This document shows, in pieces, positions 1-12,200 of a stretch of DNA of 64,000 nucleotides. A program made the translations under genes and the position numbers. Each line of letters opens with the position of its first letter. The stretch's first letter is position 1. The notes under the pieces were generated by a model, which saw only the letters and a program-made list of their open reading frames with translations, searched no databases and was not told the DNA's origin. The DNA is from Closterium sp. Naga37s-1 (taxonomy: Eukaryota > Streptophyta > Zygnematophyceae > Desmidiales > Closteriaceae): NCBI GenBank assembly GCA_947471745.1, contig CANJKZ010000395.1, positions 1,460,930 through 1,524,929 of the forward strand, read 5' to 3'.

Positions 1-240
1 TACAGACGGACTTGTTAAAATCTTTGTAGACGGGGGAGCCAGCCACAGCCTGATTAACACTGCCACAGCACGGAGACTGAAATTGCCACTGGACAGATGT
101 TTACCTGAGATCGACGCACGACTGGTCGACGGCACGCCACTGGGAATACGGGAACGCGTGGACCGAGTTCGGATCCGATGCGGGGGTAGCTTCACGTTTA
201 CCCAGGAAATACTTGCGGCCGAGATTGGCTGCGACGACAC
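1..240 (+). mobile_element. Ty3/gypsy fossil, protease part (left piece)
   Basis: The plus strand reads as the retropepsin region of a Ty3/gypsy polyprotein, with a DGGAS active-site motif near nt 30-50. It is cut off by the window edge on the left and by copia element A on the right. The last five bases (GACAC, 236-240) are repeated directly after element A, which marks them as A's target-site duplication. The same gypsy copy resumes at 7715. Old and broken; the parts are not contiguous. Confidence 0.8.
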
Positions 241-365
241 TGAGAAGAAACGAGGAATGAGAATGACTAAAGGAAAGTTGGGTACAAAAGCAAACCCTAG
301 AAAACTGTACCCCATATGTGCTACCCCACTATAGCCTACAGTAGCTATGTCATATAAATCTGACA
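241..365 (-). repeat. 3' LTR of copia element A
   Basis: 125-bp terminal repeat with TG...CA ends in element orientation, matching 7585-7709 without a seen difference. The left neighbour is the target duplication GACAC; the right neighbour is the element's polypurine tract. Confidence 0.93.
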
Positions 366-3300
366 CACCCCCATAGGCAAAGTGGGGGAGAACAAGGGGT
401 CACAAGACCAGTCAAGCAAAGCAAAACAAGCTCAGGGTGGATCACAAAGTCACCACACATTCCGAGCACAAGTTCAAGGCCACAAGGCCAGTTCACATGC
501 AGGATTGCATATATATATAAGGCTAGACAAGCAAGAGCAGGTGTATATATATATATGCAACAGTACAAGCAAGGTCAAGGGGTGAGCAAGTGAGGCAAGG
601 TAGGCACAAGACCCAGCTGAGTACAGAAGCGCTGATGATCACAAGGCGGAAGTGCCTTGGTGAAGATATCAGCAGTGTTGGCCTCAGAGGCCACGTACGC
701 AAGCCGTAGCTGACCACGCTGCTGTAGCTCACGAGCAAGGAAGTAGCGGAGAGCAATGTGCTTCGTTCTGTGCTCCAGTCTCTGCTCTCGACACAAGGCC
801 AGCATGGCCTTCTTGTCTACGTACAGCACTGGAGGAGAACGAGGCGGCTCTCCGAGGTCAGTGAGCAGGTAGGTGAGCCAGCGAAGCTCCTGTGCAGCCA
901 TGGCCCCAGCGTAGATCTCAGCCTCACAACTGGAGCCGAGAACAGAAGACGAGCGGGTAGCCCGCCACGGAACAGAGCCGGAACCAAGGCTGAAGGTGTA
1001 ACCCTGTGACGACCGCTGCGTAGCCTGGTCGTCAGCCCAAGAAGCGTCTCCGTGCCCAGTGAGGACCACTGGACTCTGCCCTCCAAGCACAAGCCCCATG
1101 CCCGACGTACTGCACAAGTAGCGCAACACCCTCTTCGCTGCAGCCATGTGCTCCGGTCTGTGTCTCCCAGGAGCAACATAGCGTGCAAGAATGCTAAGAG
1201 GGTATGCAAGGTCAGGTCGTGTGCAGGTCATCAGGTACATGAGGCAGCCAACAAGCTCTGGGTACGGGCCACTCGACTCTACGGACTCATCCGAAGGCAG
1301 AGCTGAGAGCGAGTGGCGAGTAGGCAGAGGAGTGGCCTGAGGCGAGGAGTACGTGAAGCCGAAGCGCTGAAGGACCTGCTGCACCATGTGTGACTGAGTC
1401 AGGGTAATGGTGCGGCGTGCTCTGTCCCGGGTGATCTGCAAGCCAAGGTAGCTGCGCAGTTCACCCAGGTCTGTGCACGTGTGTCTCTTCTGCGGCTCGG
1501 ACTTCACGTGGGCGAGTCCAGCAGTGTCAGCTGTGGCGAAGACCAAGTCGTCGACGTACACGAGGATGTAGAACGGCGGCAAAGAAGTGTCGGTGCGCAG
1601 AAACAGCGACGGGTCGGCAGTAGAGGGAGCAAACCCAAGAGCCGCAAGTGTAGTTCTCAGTGTGTCGTGCCACTCACGCGGTGCCTGGCGGAGACCGTAG
1701 ACTGGTCGCCGGAGGCTCCACTGGGTGCCAGGAGGAAAAGACCCAGTGAAGCCAGGTGGGCGACGCAGCCAGATCTCCTCGTGCAGGCTGCCCTGCAAGA
1801 AAGCAGTGCTGAAGTCAAGAGAGTGCAGCTCGTAGTCGCGGTGAGCAGCTATGTGCAGCAGTACCCGAAGAGTGGTCATCTTCGGGGTGGGAGAGAAGGT
1901 CTGAAAGTAGTCAACTCCCTGCCGCTGACTGAAGCCACGAGCCACGTAACGCGCCTTGAAGACAGGCGGAGAACCCGGCGGCCGCTTCACCCTGAAAATC
2001 CACATGCCACTGACGATGTTCGCCCCAGGCGGGGGAACCTCGTCAACGTAGGTGCCTGTGGACTTCCAGGAAGCCATCTCTGCGTCCATAGCTGCCTGCC
2101 ACTGAGAGGAGTAGGGACCCTCTATCGCCTCCGCGTAAGAGCGCGGAGTCGGGATGTCAAGTGCATCCGGGTCTCCCTCAGGGGTAAGCAGTACGGACAC
2201 GAGATGAGGTGAAGCAGCAGCCAGACACTGGAACTCCTCCTGCCTGTCCTCAAGGACGTCCGTGCCAAGGGCACACTCACCCCCGACGGACGGAGGACAG
2301 ACAGACTCAGACGCAGCAACAAGACTAGCAGCGTAGTCTAGACGACAGCGAGCAGCAAAGTCGACGAGCTCAGCAACTAGGGCAGACGCAGCAGTGGACT
2401 CAAAGGAAGGGTCAGTGACAACAGTAGCAAGGAGACGCATGACAGTCGGACTGGCAGCATGAAGGGAGTCCGACGCCGGGTCAGGAAGAGCAGGAAGAGA
2501 GGACTCAGGAGGAGAAGGCAGAGGGGCACGCAGAGGAGCAGTGGACGGACGCAGAGACATCCGGTGCGTGCCAGGGACAGGAAGAGGACGCTGACGCGAA
2601 CCACGACCACTAGTGCGAGCAGCACGGACAGGCGACGCAGGGCGAGACGCAGGCTCACGACGCTCAGTAAGACCTCCAGTAGGACCAGTGTAGGGAGAAG
2701 GAGCGGGCAGTGGGGAGGCCGGCTGTAACTGTAACTGTGACGGGACAGGCTGTGGACACTCTAAGGGAGGAGGAGGACCAGTAGAAGGCGGGAGACCAAG
2801 AACCTGCTGAAGGAGCGGAACGAAGTACGGCCGAGGCCGCGCGGCGACTCCAGACACAGCAGGGACAGCACCAGTACCCCCAGCGGCAGCACCAGCGCCA
2901 GCAGCGCCTCCAGCTCCAGTACCTCCAGCAGCACCAGTAGCACCCCCAGTAGGACCGCCAGCAGTAGCCTCAGCGCCAACACCCTCAGCAGCTCCAGCTC
3001 CAGTCGTACCCGCAGGCCCAGCAGCTCCAGTACTCCCAGTACGAGCACCTCCGGGACCCGCGGCACCAGCACCCTCAGCAGCCGAAGAACCTCCAGCTCC
3101 AGCAGCACGCCTCCAGCGCCGGGCAAACCACTCGCGCAGCTCCTGTGGAGAGAGTGGCTCCCGCCGAGACGAAGCACCCGGAGAACCTCCAGGCTCAGCA
3201 CCGCCAGACGCCACACGAGCAGGCCTAGCTCCCTCAGGCTCCGCACCCCCAGGCTCAGCACCTCCAGGCGTAGCACCCCCAGGCTCAGCACCCCCAGGCT

Positions 3301-5459
3301 CAGCACCCCCAGTAGTAGCACCCCCAGGCTCAGCACCCCCAGGCTCAGGACCCCCACTAGTAGCACCCTCAGGCTCAGCACCCCCAGGCGTAGCACCCAC
3401 ACGCTCAGCACCCCCAGCGTCAGCACCCCCAGGCTCAGCACCCTCAGCAGCACCAGAGTCACCAGTAACCTCGACAGGCTCGACTGCGTCTACCTGGGAC
3501 ACACCTGAAGGGGCAGGACCCTGAGGGGGGAGGGGGTCTACCGGGGGGGGACCTGGCACAAGGAAGAGCGGTGGCGGGGGGAGGGACGGAGTGCGGTAGG
3601 GGAAGAGGCGGTAGTAGGGGACCGACTCGTCAAACGTGACGTCCTGGGAGGACAGAACACGGCGAGAGGTGGGGTGGTAGAACTGCCACCCTGGCGCGTC
3701 AGGGGGGAAGCCAAGGAAGACGCAAGGAGCAGCACGAGGGGACAGCTTGTCCGCAGACAAGTCGCGGACAAACGCCCGAGATCCCCAGACACGGAACGCA
3801 GACGCATCGCCAACCTTCCCCGTCCACAGCAAAGCTGGGGAGGTCTCCGGCATGGAGACCCTGGGGTGAAGGTTGATCTGATGCGCCGCGTACCGAACCG
3901 CAAACGGCCACAGAAAATGGGGCGCAGCCGCATGCATCATGGACGTACGGGCGACGTCCATGACCATGCCAATGCGGCGCTCAGCAATCCCATTTTGCTG
4001 TGGAGAGTCCGGAAGCGTGAAGGTCTGGCGGATGCCTCGTGCACGACAGTAGGCTCGCAGAAGGCCAGAGGAGAACTCTCCACCTCTGTCAGAGTGCAGA
4101 CGCAGAACAGGAAAGTCCGAGCCGAAGCTCTGCCTGAGCTGGAGACGAGCTGCGCGGATCCAGTCGATCAACACCTCAGTGACATCACCCTTGCTGCGCA
4201 AGGGGAAGACTGTGGTGTAACGCGAGTAGTCGTCAACCACCAGCAGGAAGTAGCGCTCGTGACCCTGTCCACGGACGCGGGCCGGGCCCCACACGTCCAT
4301 GTGAAGCGTCTGCAGCGGGGCCTCTGTCGGAGGAAACTGGGAGGAGTGAGGAGCAGCCCGCTGCCGCCCCTCGACACAGGGGACGCAGGTAGGGCCAGGC
4401 CCCGGAGGAAGGGGAGGGAGGGACCGGGGAAGACCAGAGACAAGGACACGGGAGGCCATGCCTCGGAGACGAAGCAGGGAGGGGTGACCAAGGCGGTGGT
4501 GCCAGAGGAGAGTCTCGTGAGACAGAAGGCGACACGAACAGGGGGCAGACTCAGGACCAGACCTGGACGCTGCAGCAAACACCTCACCCGACGCAGCTAC
4601 CTGACCAGACGCAGTGACTGGAGGAGACGCAGTGGTCAGTGTGTACAGGCTCGACCCCGGCCGACGTGTAAACGTGGCCAGGTGTCGGCCTGTCCGAGCG
4701 TCTGTGCAGTGGGTCACCCGCTGACTCGCAGGAGTGAACTGGTGAACCCCCGCATCCTGTAGGTCAGCACCACTTACCAAGTTCGTAGAGAACGAGGGGA
4801 GGTAAAGACCAGACAGGGTGCCAGAGGGGGCCGCCGGACACGGGAGGACAGTGGAGAAGTGAGCAAGGACAGGACCCCCAGAGGGGTCTGCCAGAGAGAC
4901 CGCAACTGGCCGGCCAAGCGGCGTGAGTGTGGTGCGGTCTCGAAAGAAGGAGCGAGAAGCCCCCGAGTCAAGGGTGAAGGTGTGGGAGGCCGAAGCCGAC
5001 GCAGAACCTGAGAGAGCAGACTCACCAGCATCTGAGGGAGCAGACGCACGAGTACCTAGAGCAGCAGCCTCGCTAGCACCTAGAGCAGCAGCCTCACCAG
5101 TACCTAGAGCAGCAGACTCAATGCCCGGGTCGGGCAGAAAACACCGGTAACAGTCACCCTCATCACTAATAGTCACAGTATACATGGCAGCAAGAATAGC
5201 ATCAAAGTCAAGGTCAAAGACAGCTACACCCGCCCTAGACAGCTCACCCCAGCGGGGGATCTCAGTGGCCTCAGGGAACTGGTGACGCCAAGCGTCCGTC
5301 AGGCGGCCAAAGCAGCGCTGGGTGGAGTGCGCACCCCAGCACTGCTCACCCGCGCGGTCTCCGGTGCGTAGGACGTAGGTGCACGGACCAGTACCCCCAC
5401 CCCGCTGGCGTGCAGCGTACCACTCACGGAGCTGCTGAGGGGGGGGGATGTCACGAGTG

Positions 5460-5491
<32 letters not shown>

Positions 5492-6564
5492 CTGACCACC
5501 ACCGGAGCCGACCCTCTGCGCAGCGCCACCCCGACCAGCTCCACCTCCTTCGCCGCCGCCTCCTCCACCGCCGCCACCTCCGCTCCCACCGCCACCGCCG
5601 CCGCCGCCTCCGCCTCCACTGCCGCCACCGACACCTCCACCCCCGCCACCACCCCCACCGCCACCCCCACCCCCTCCACCGCCTCCACCGCCGCCTCCAC
5701 CGCCCCCGCTAGCTCCTCCAGTGCCCCTGCCCCCCTTGCCCTTGCCAGGGCGGCGTCTCCCGCTAGGGGTAGACGCCGCACCGACCGACTCAAGCCCAAC
5801 GAGGTCGGCCGCAGCAGCAGAGGCAACAGAGGGCAAAAGGGGGGAGGGGGAACACCCCTCAAAGATGGGGGTGCGAGGGTCACCACGAGAGGCTCCTACA
5901 GCTACTATGCTCTTTTCTGCTGCTAGGAGGGCCTTCTCGAGGAGGTCAACGGTGAGAGTGGTGGGGCAAACTGAGAGGAAGTGGTCCCTGACTACGCGAA
6001 GGGAGTCAGGGAGCCGGGTGACTATGTAGTAGAGGGTGATGTACATGGGGGGGGGGGTTCTTGGCGCAGAACTCAGCAGGAAGCGCAGCGCGGTAGCGAG
6101 TGTCACTAGTGCGGAGGTGCGTAATGAGGTCAGCGACTGTGGGAAAGGCGGCAAGGTCAGGGAAGAGGTACGGTAGCATGAGGCGGCTCAGTGCAGCAGT
6201 GGCAGGGGAGGATTAGCGCGCAACTACAGCGTCGTACAAGGTCTGAGCACTCTTGTACTGGCTAAAGTGCGCACGCTCAGAGGTAGGCAGGTGGCGACGC
6301 ACAGCAAGACGTGCAGCAGCATCGCGAGTGGCCCAATGTGAGCGAACAGTGGCGTCGGCATCAGCAGCAGGGGCAGGAGAGGCACCAGAGGTGAGGTCAA
6401 AGAGGGAGAGACCGTCTGCCCTATCGCACTGTAGGAAAAGCTGCAGGTCATCTACCCAGACATCAAAGTCAATGGCCCGACCCTCAGCGTCAAAAGCGAG
6501 GACACTAGGGGTAGCCATGACAGCAGTAGACTAGCAGCGCGAACAGTAGGGTAAGGGCAGTGCA

Positions 6565-7480
6565 GTGACAGAGGCGCTGCTCTTACCAGACAGGGCGGCT
6601 CGGGTGGCTCGGCGGCTCAGCGGCTCGGCAACTCGGCGGCTCGGGCGGCTCGGGCGGCTCGGCGGTACGGCGGCTCGGCAGCAACAGCGGCTCGGCGACT
6701 CGGCGGCTCGGGCGGCTCGGGCGGCTCGGCGGTACGGCGGCTCGGCAGCACGGGCGGCTCAGGTGGCGCGGCGGCTCGGGCGGCTCGGGTGGATCGGGCA
6801 GCTCGGCAGCAGCTCGGCGGCGCCGGCGGCTCGGTGGTGACGGCGGGGCCGCGCGGGGAGCGGCGGCGGGGCCGGGTGGAGCGGCGCCGGTAGGGCCGAG
6901 GCGCACCGGCGGGTGCAGTCAGCGGCGGCAGCAGCTGCGGCCCCGAGGGAGGTGGTGGCGGCTGCTGCTGGCGACGGCTGCGGCTGCTCCTGCAGGGACG
7001 GCGGCGGCCGCTGCTGTAGGGACTGCGGCGGCTGCTGCGGCAGGGGCGGCGACGGCGGGCCGGAGGGGGGGGGGGCGGCGACAGGGCCGCGAGAGGCCGC
7101 GAAGGGCGGCGAAGGGGCCGTGAAGGGCGGCGCAAGGGGCCGCGGAGGGCGGCGACGGGCCGTGATAGGACGGCGCGAGGGGGCGCGGAGGGCGGCGACG
7201 GGCCGTGATAGGGCGGCGCGAGGGGCCGCGGAGGGCGGCGACGGGCCGTAGGGGGGCCGTGAGGGGCCGCGGGAGGGGCCGTAAGGGGCGTAAGGGGCCG
7301 CGCGAAGGGCCGTAAGGGACGGCGCGAGGGGCCGACGGGCGGCGCGAGGGGCCGTAAGGGGCCGTAAGGGCGGCGCGAGGGGCCGTAAGGGCGGCGCAAG
7401 GGGCCGTGAGAGGGGCCGCTAAGGGCGACGCGAAGGGGCCGTGAGGGGCCGTGAGAGGGCGCGACGGTGGGGAGGGCACA
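6565..7480 (-). repeat. GC-rich short-period repeats in element A leader
   Basis: Untranslated leader between primer site and gag of element A. It is built of degenerate 9-12 bp motifs (GGCGGCTCGG near 6600-6810, GGGCGGCGCGAGGGGCCG near 7080-7440). Open frames seen here on both strands are low-complexity by-products and are not annotated as genes. Confidence 0.75.
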
Positions 7481-7584
7481 CAGGGCGCGACTCGGGCAGG
7501 AGCGAAGCGCGCTCCGGGCAGGAAAAAAAAAAATTCGTGGTGGGCCCTAGGAAGTGTTCCCACTAGGGAACCTGCTCGATACCA

Positions 7585-7709
7585 TGAGAAGAAACGAGGA
7601 ATGAGAATGACTAAAGGAAAGTTGGGTACAAAAGCAAACCCTAGAAAACTGTACCCCATATGTGCTACCCCACTATAGCCTACAGTAGCTATGTCATATA
7701 AATCTGACA
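7585..7709 (-). repeat. 5' LTR of copia element A
   Basis: 125-bp repeat identical to 241-365. The primer-binding site lies at about 7570-7584 on the minus strand. The LTR carries the block GGCTATAGTGGGGTA, which is also present in the LTR of element B and in related form in element C. Confidence 0.93.
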
Positions 7710-7714
7710 GACAC

Positions 7715-8179
7715 AATCCGCGAATCGACTAGACGACGGGTGACTTCACCATGCGAGTGAATGGTAACAACATCGCCCTACCTCGCTGGAGATCGCCTGA
7801 GTCTTTGTCAATGCAATTACGATGAAACACGCCGTAGCGGTAGGAACTGACGTATATGCGGTTGACATTCGGGAAGCCGAGGCAGCAGAGAAGCCGAGTG
7901 ATTTGCAGAAATTGCTCGCCAACGTACCGGATGATCTGGCAGTGTTACTGAAGCAGTACAGCGGAGGGACTGCCACCTCAGCGACCGCACGGACCACAGG
8001 ATAGAACTTGAACCAGAGGCACAGGCGACAGTACAACGACAGTTCCAACTGACCCAGCCCGAACTGGACGAACTGCGGAAGCAGCTATATCACCTGCTCG
8101 AGAAAAAGTTCATTCGCCCGAGTTCATCGCCATTCGCCGCACCGATACCGTTCACAACGAAAAAGATGGGGGATTTCGT
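7715..8179 (+). mobile_element. Ty3/gypsy fossil, spacer and start of reverse transcriptase (copy 1)
   Basis: Continuation of the gypsy copy interrupted by element A. It covers the region between protease and reverse transcriptase and ends inside the N-terminal RT segment (reading [12 protein letters not shown]) where copia element B begins. The whole stretch recurs at 14846-15310. Old and broken. Confidence 0.8.
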
Positions 8180-8315
8180 TGTCAGAACATTATATAGCTT
8201 ATGCTGTTGTGTAGGCTATAGTGGGGTATCCCATAGGGGGTACAACCCAATTAGGGTTTCCTATTTGTACTCACTTCATTTCATAGTTCACCCATTCTCG
8301 TTCCTCATTTCCACA
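8180..8315 (+). repeat. 5' LTR of copia element B (only LTR of this copy)
   Basis: 136 bp from TGTCAGAACATT to TTTCCACA, followed directly by the primer-binding site. It shares the GGCTATAGTGGGGTA block and overall layout with the element A LTR but is clearly diverged in the rest, so A and B belong to different LTR subfamilies with similar proteins. Confidence 0.85.
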
Positions 8316-8409
8316 TGGAATCAGAGCAGGTCCCCTCCTAGGGACTGCTTCTAGGGCCCACCGAAGCGCGCCCCGAGGCGCGTTTTCCTTTTTTTTTAGC
8401 GACCCTCCG

Positions 8410-9250
8410 TGTCGCCCCTTGCGGCCCCGCCGCCCTCCCTTCGCGGCCCCGCCGCCCTACTAACGCGGCCCCGCCGCCCTTCCTTCGCGGCCCCGCCGCC
8501 CTGCTCGCGCGGCCCAGCCGCCCTCTGCTTCGCGGCCCCGCTGCCCTGCTCACGCGGCCCCGCCGCCCTCTGCTACGCGGCCCCGCCGCCCTGCTACAGC
8601 GGCCCCGCCGCCCTCACGTCGCGGCCCGCCCGCCCTCTGCTTCGCGGCCCCGCCGCCCTGCTCACGCGGCCCCACCGCCCTGCTCACGCGGCCCCGCCGC
8701 TCTCTGCTAAGCGGCCCCGCCGCCCCACTACAGCGGCCCCGCCGCCCTCACGTCGCGGCCCGCCCGCCACCCTACCTGCGGCCCGCCCGCCGCCCTACCT
8801 GCGGCCCGCCCCCCACCCTACCTGCGGCCCGCCCGCCGCCCTACCTGCGGCCCGCAAGCCGCCCTACCTGCGGCCCGCCCGCCGCCCTACTTGCGGCCCT
8901 ACCGCCGCCCTCCCTGCGGCCCGCCCGCCGCCCTACTTGCGGCCCTACCGCCGCCCTACCTGCGGCCCGCCCGCCGCCCTACCTGCGGCCCTACCGCCGC
9001 CCTACCTGCGGGAGCCGCCTAGCAGCAGAACCGCCGGGAGCCAAGCCGCCTTGCCGCCGAGCCGCCCGGGAGCCGAGCCGCCCTGCAGCCGAGCCGCCCG
9101 GGAGCCGAGCCGCCCTGCCGCCGAGCCGCCCGGGAGCCGAGCCGCACTGCCGCCGAGCCGCCCAACAGCCGAGCCGCCCAGCAGCCGAGCCGCCCTGCCG
9201 CCGAGCCGCTGAGCAGCCGAGCCGCCCTACTGCCGAGCCGCCCGACCTGC
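8410..9250 (+). repeat. GC-rich minisatellite-like leader of element B
   Basis: Three successive blocks of tandem motifs: about 21-bp units with GCGGCCCCGCCGCCCT (8410-8760), units with GGCCCGCCCGCCGCCCTACC (8755-9010), and units with GAGCCGCCCGGGAGCC (9050-9245). They lie in the untranslated leader. The open frame across them is low-complexity and not considered a gene. Confidence 0.8.
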
Positions 9251-12200
9251 CCTGTCCGGTGAGCACAGCCCCACTGTCACTGCGTGCCCTTCCCCTACTG
9301 CTTGCACTGCTCGTCTGTCGTCGTCATGGCTACCCCTAGTGTCCTCGCTTTTGACGCTGAGGGTCGAGCCATTGACTTTGAGGTCTGGGTCGACGACCTG
9401 CAGCTGTTCTTACAGTGCGATAGGGCGGACGGTCTTTCCCTCTTTGACCTCACCTCTGGCGCCTCTCCTGCCCCTGCTACTGATGCTGACCCCACTGTTC
9501 GCTCTCAGTGGGCCACCCGCGATGCTGCTGCACGTCTTGCTGTGCGTCGCCACCTGCCTACCACTGAGCGCGCGCACTTTAGTCAGTACAAGAGTGCTCA
9601 GACCTTGTACGACGCTGTAGTTGCGCGCTACTCTTCCCCTGCCACTGCTGCCCTGAGCCGCCTCATGCTACCGTACCTCTTTCCTGACCTTACTGCCTTT
9701 CCCACTGTCGCTGACCTCATTACGCACCTCCGCACTAGTGACACTCGCTACCGCGCCGCCCTTCCTGCTGAGTTCTGCGCCAAGAACCCCCCCCCCATGT
9801 ACATCACTCTCTATTACATAGTCACACGCCTCCCTGACTCCCTTCGCGTAGTCAGGGACCACTACCTCTCGGTCTGTCCCACCACTCTCACTGTCGACCT
9901 CCTCGAGAAGTCCCTCCTGGCGGCGGAGAAGAGCATCGTCGCTGTAGGAGCCTCTCGTGGTGACCCTCGCACCCCCATCTTTGAGGGGTGTTCTCCTTCC
10001 CCCCTGCTGCCCTCTGTTGCCTCTGCTGCTGCTGCCGACCTGCTTGGTCTTGAGTCGGTCTGCGCGGCGTCTGCCCCTAGCGGGAGACGCCGCCCTGGCA
10101 GGGGCAAGGGGGGCAAGGGCGCGGGTGGAGCTGGCGGGGGCGGTGGAGGAGGCGGTGGAGGCGGAGGAGGGAGTGGGGGTGGCGGTGGGAGTGGTGGCGG
10201 GGGCGGTGGTGGCGGTGGCAGCAGCGGAGGAGGAGGCGGTGGTGGCGGCAGCGGTGGGAGCGGAGGCAGCGGTGGTGGTGGAGGTGGAGGCAGCGGTGGC
10301 GGAGGGGGTGGAGCTGGTCGGGGTGGTGCCCCGCTGCGTAGCGGCCCTGGTGGTGGCCAGCGTCAGCAGCAGCAGCAGCAGCAGCGTTCGCGGGACATCC
10401 CCCCGCCCCAGCAGCTCCGTGAGTGGTACACGCAGCGTCAGCGGGGTGGGGGTTTTGGTCCGTGCACCTACGTCCTTCGTTCCGGTGACCGAGCGGGTGA
10501 GCAGTGTGGGGGTGCGCACCCCACTCAGCGCTGCTTTGGCCGCCTGACGGACGCTTGGCGTCAGCAGTTCCCCGAGGCCAGTGAGATTCCCCGTTGGGGA
10601 GAGCTGTCTAGGGCTGGCGTAGCTGTCTTTGATCTTGACTTTGATGCTATCCTTGCTGCCATGTATGCTGTGACTATTAGTGAGGAGGGTGACTGTTACC
10701 AGTGTTTCCCGCCCGACCCGGGCATTGGTACTGCTGCGCCAGGTACTTCTGCGGCTGCTGCTCTAGGTGCCAGTGCGTCTGCACTCTCAGGTACTGGTGA
10801 GGCTGCGCTCTCAGGTACTGCGTCGGCTTCGGCCTCCCTCACCTTCACACTTGACTCAGGGGCTTCTCGCTCCTTCTTTCGAGACCGCACCACACTCACG
10901 CCGCTTGGCCGGCCGGTTGCAGTCTCCCTGGCTGACCCCTCTGGGGGTCCTGTCCTCTCTCACTTCTCCACTGTCCTCCCGTGTCCGGCTGCCCCCTCGG
11001 GCACCTTGTCTGGTCTGTACCTCCCCTCGTTCTCGACGAACTTGGTGAGTGGTGCTGACCTGCAGGATGCGGGGGTTCACCAGTTTACTCCTGCGAGTCA
11101 GCGGGTGACCCACTGCTCGGATGCCCGCACAGGCCGACACCTGGCCACGTTCTCGCGTCGGCCAGGGTCGAGTCTCTACACACTGACCACTGCGTCTCCT
11201 CCTGTCCCTGCGTCTGGCCAGGTAGCTGCGTCGGGTCAGGTGTTTGCTGCTGCGTCCAGGTCTGGTCCTGAGTCTGCCCCCTGCTCGTGTCGCCGCCTGT
11301 CTCACGAGACTCTCCTGTGGCACCACCGTCTTGGCCACCCCTCCTTGCTTCGTCTTCGGGGCATGGCTTCCCGTGTCCTTGTCTCTGGTCTTCCCCGGTC
11401 TCTCCCTCCCCTTCCTTCGGGACCCGGACCTTCTTGTGTCCCCTGTGTCGAGGGGCGGCTCCGGGCTGCCCCTCACTCCTCCCAGTTTCCCCCGACAGAG
11501 GCTCCTCTGCAGACGCTTCACATGGACGTGTGGGGCCCCGCCCGCGTCCGTGGGCAGGGTCACGAGCGCTACTTCCTGCTGGTGGTTGACGACTACTCGC
11601 GTTACACCACAGTCTTCCCCTTGCGCAGCAAGGGTGATGTCACTGAGGTGTTGATCGACTGGATCCGCGCAGCTCGTCTCCAGCTCAGGAGGAGCTTCGG
11701 CTCGGACTTTCCTGTTCTGCGTCTGCACTCTGACCGAGGTGGAGAGTTCTCCTCTGGCCTTCTGCGAGCCTACTGTCGTGCACGAGGCATCCGCCAGACC
11801 TTTACGCTTCCGGACTCTCCACAGCAAAATGGGATTGCTGAGCGCCGCATTGGCATGGTCATGGACATCGCTCGTACGTCCATGATGCATGCGGCTGCCC
11901 CCCATTTTCTGTGGCCGTTTGCGGTTCGGTACGCGGCGCATCAGATCAACCTTCACCCCAGGGTCTCCCGGCCGGAGACCTCTCCAGCTCTGCTGTGGAC
12001 GGGGAAGGTCGGCGATGCGTCTGCGTTCCGTGTCTGGGGATCTCGGGCGTTTGTCCGTGACTTGTCTGTGGACAAGCTGTCCCCTCGTGCTGCTCCCTGT
12101 GTCTTCCTCGGCTTCCCCCCTGACGCTCCAGGGTGGCAGTTCTACCACCCCTCCTCTCGTCGTGTTCTGTCCTCCCAGGACGTCATGTTCGACGAGTCAG

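Larger units (their letters stand above)
241..7709 (-). mobile_element. Ty1/copia element A, minus strand, complete with both LTRs
   Basis: Both ends are 125-bp direct repeats (241-365 and 7585-7709), identical where compared, flanked by GACAC at 236-240 and 7710-7714. Read on the minus strand, the 5' LTR is at 7709-7585, followed by a primer site starting TGGTATCGAGC, which resembles the initiator-Met tRNA site used by plant copia elements. A GC-rich leader (about 7560-6550) precedes gag, which starts near 6518 (MATPSVLAFD). Then come a glycine-rich spacer, a protease with DSGAS (near 4965), the integrase zinc finger and core (about 4560-3650), reverse transcriptase (about 2180-1430) and RNase H (about 1290-580). 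A purine tract (ATGGGGGTG) abuts the 3' LTR. Identical LTRs point to a recent insertion. It looks nearly whole, with few breaks. Confidence 0.93.

Noticed and set aside
2761-3462. Leucine/valine-rich frames overlapping element A (and their mirror at 12354-13001 in element B)
   Set aside because: They are alternate frames of the glycine/alanine-rich spacer of the copia polyprotein.
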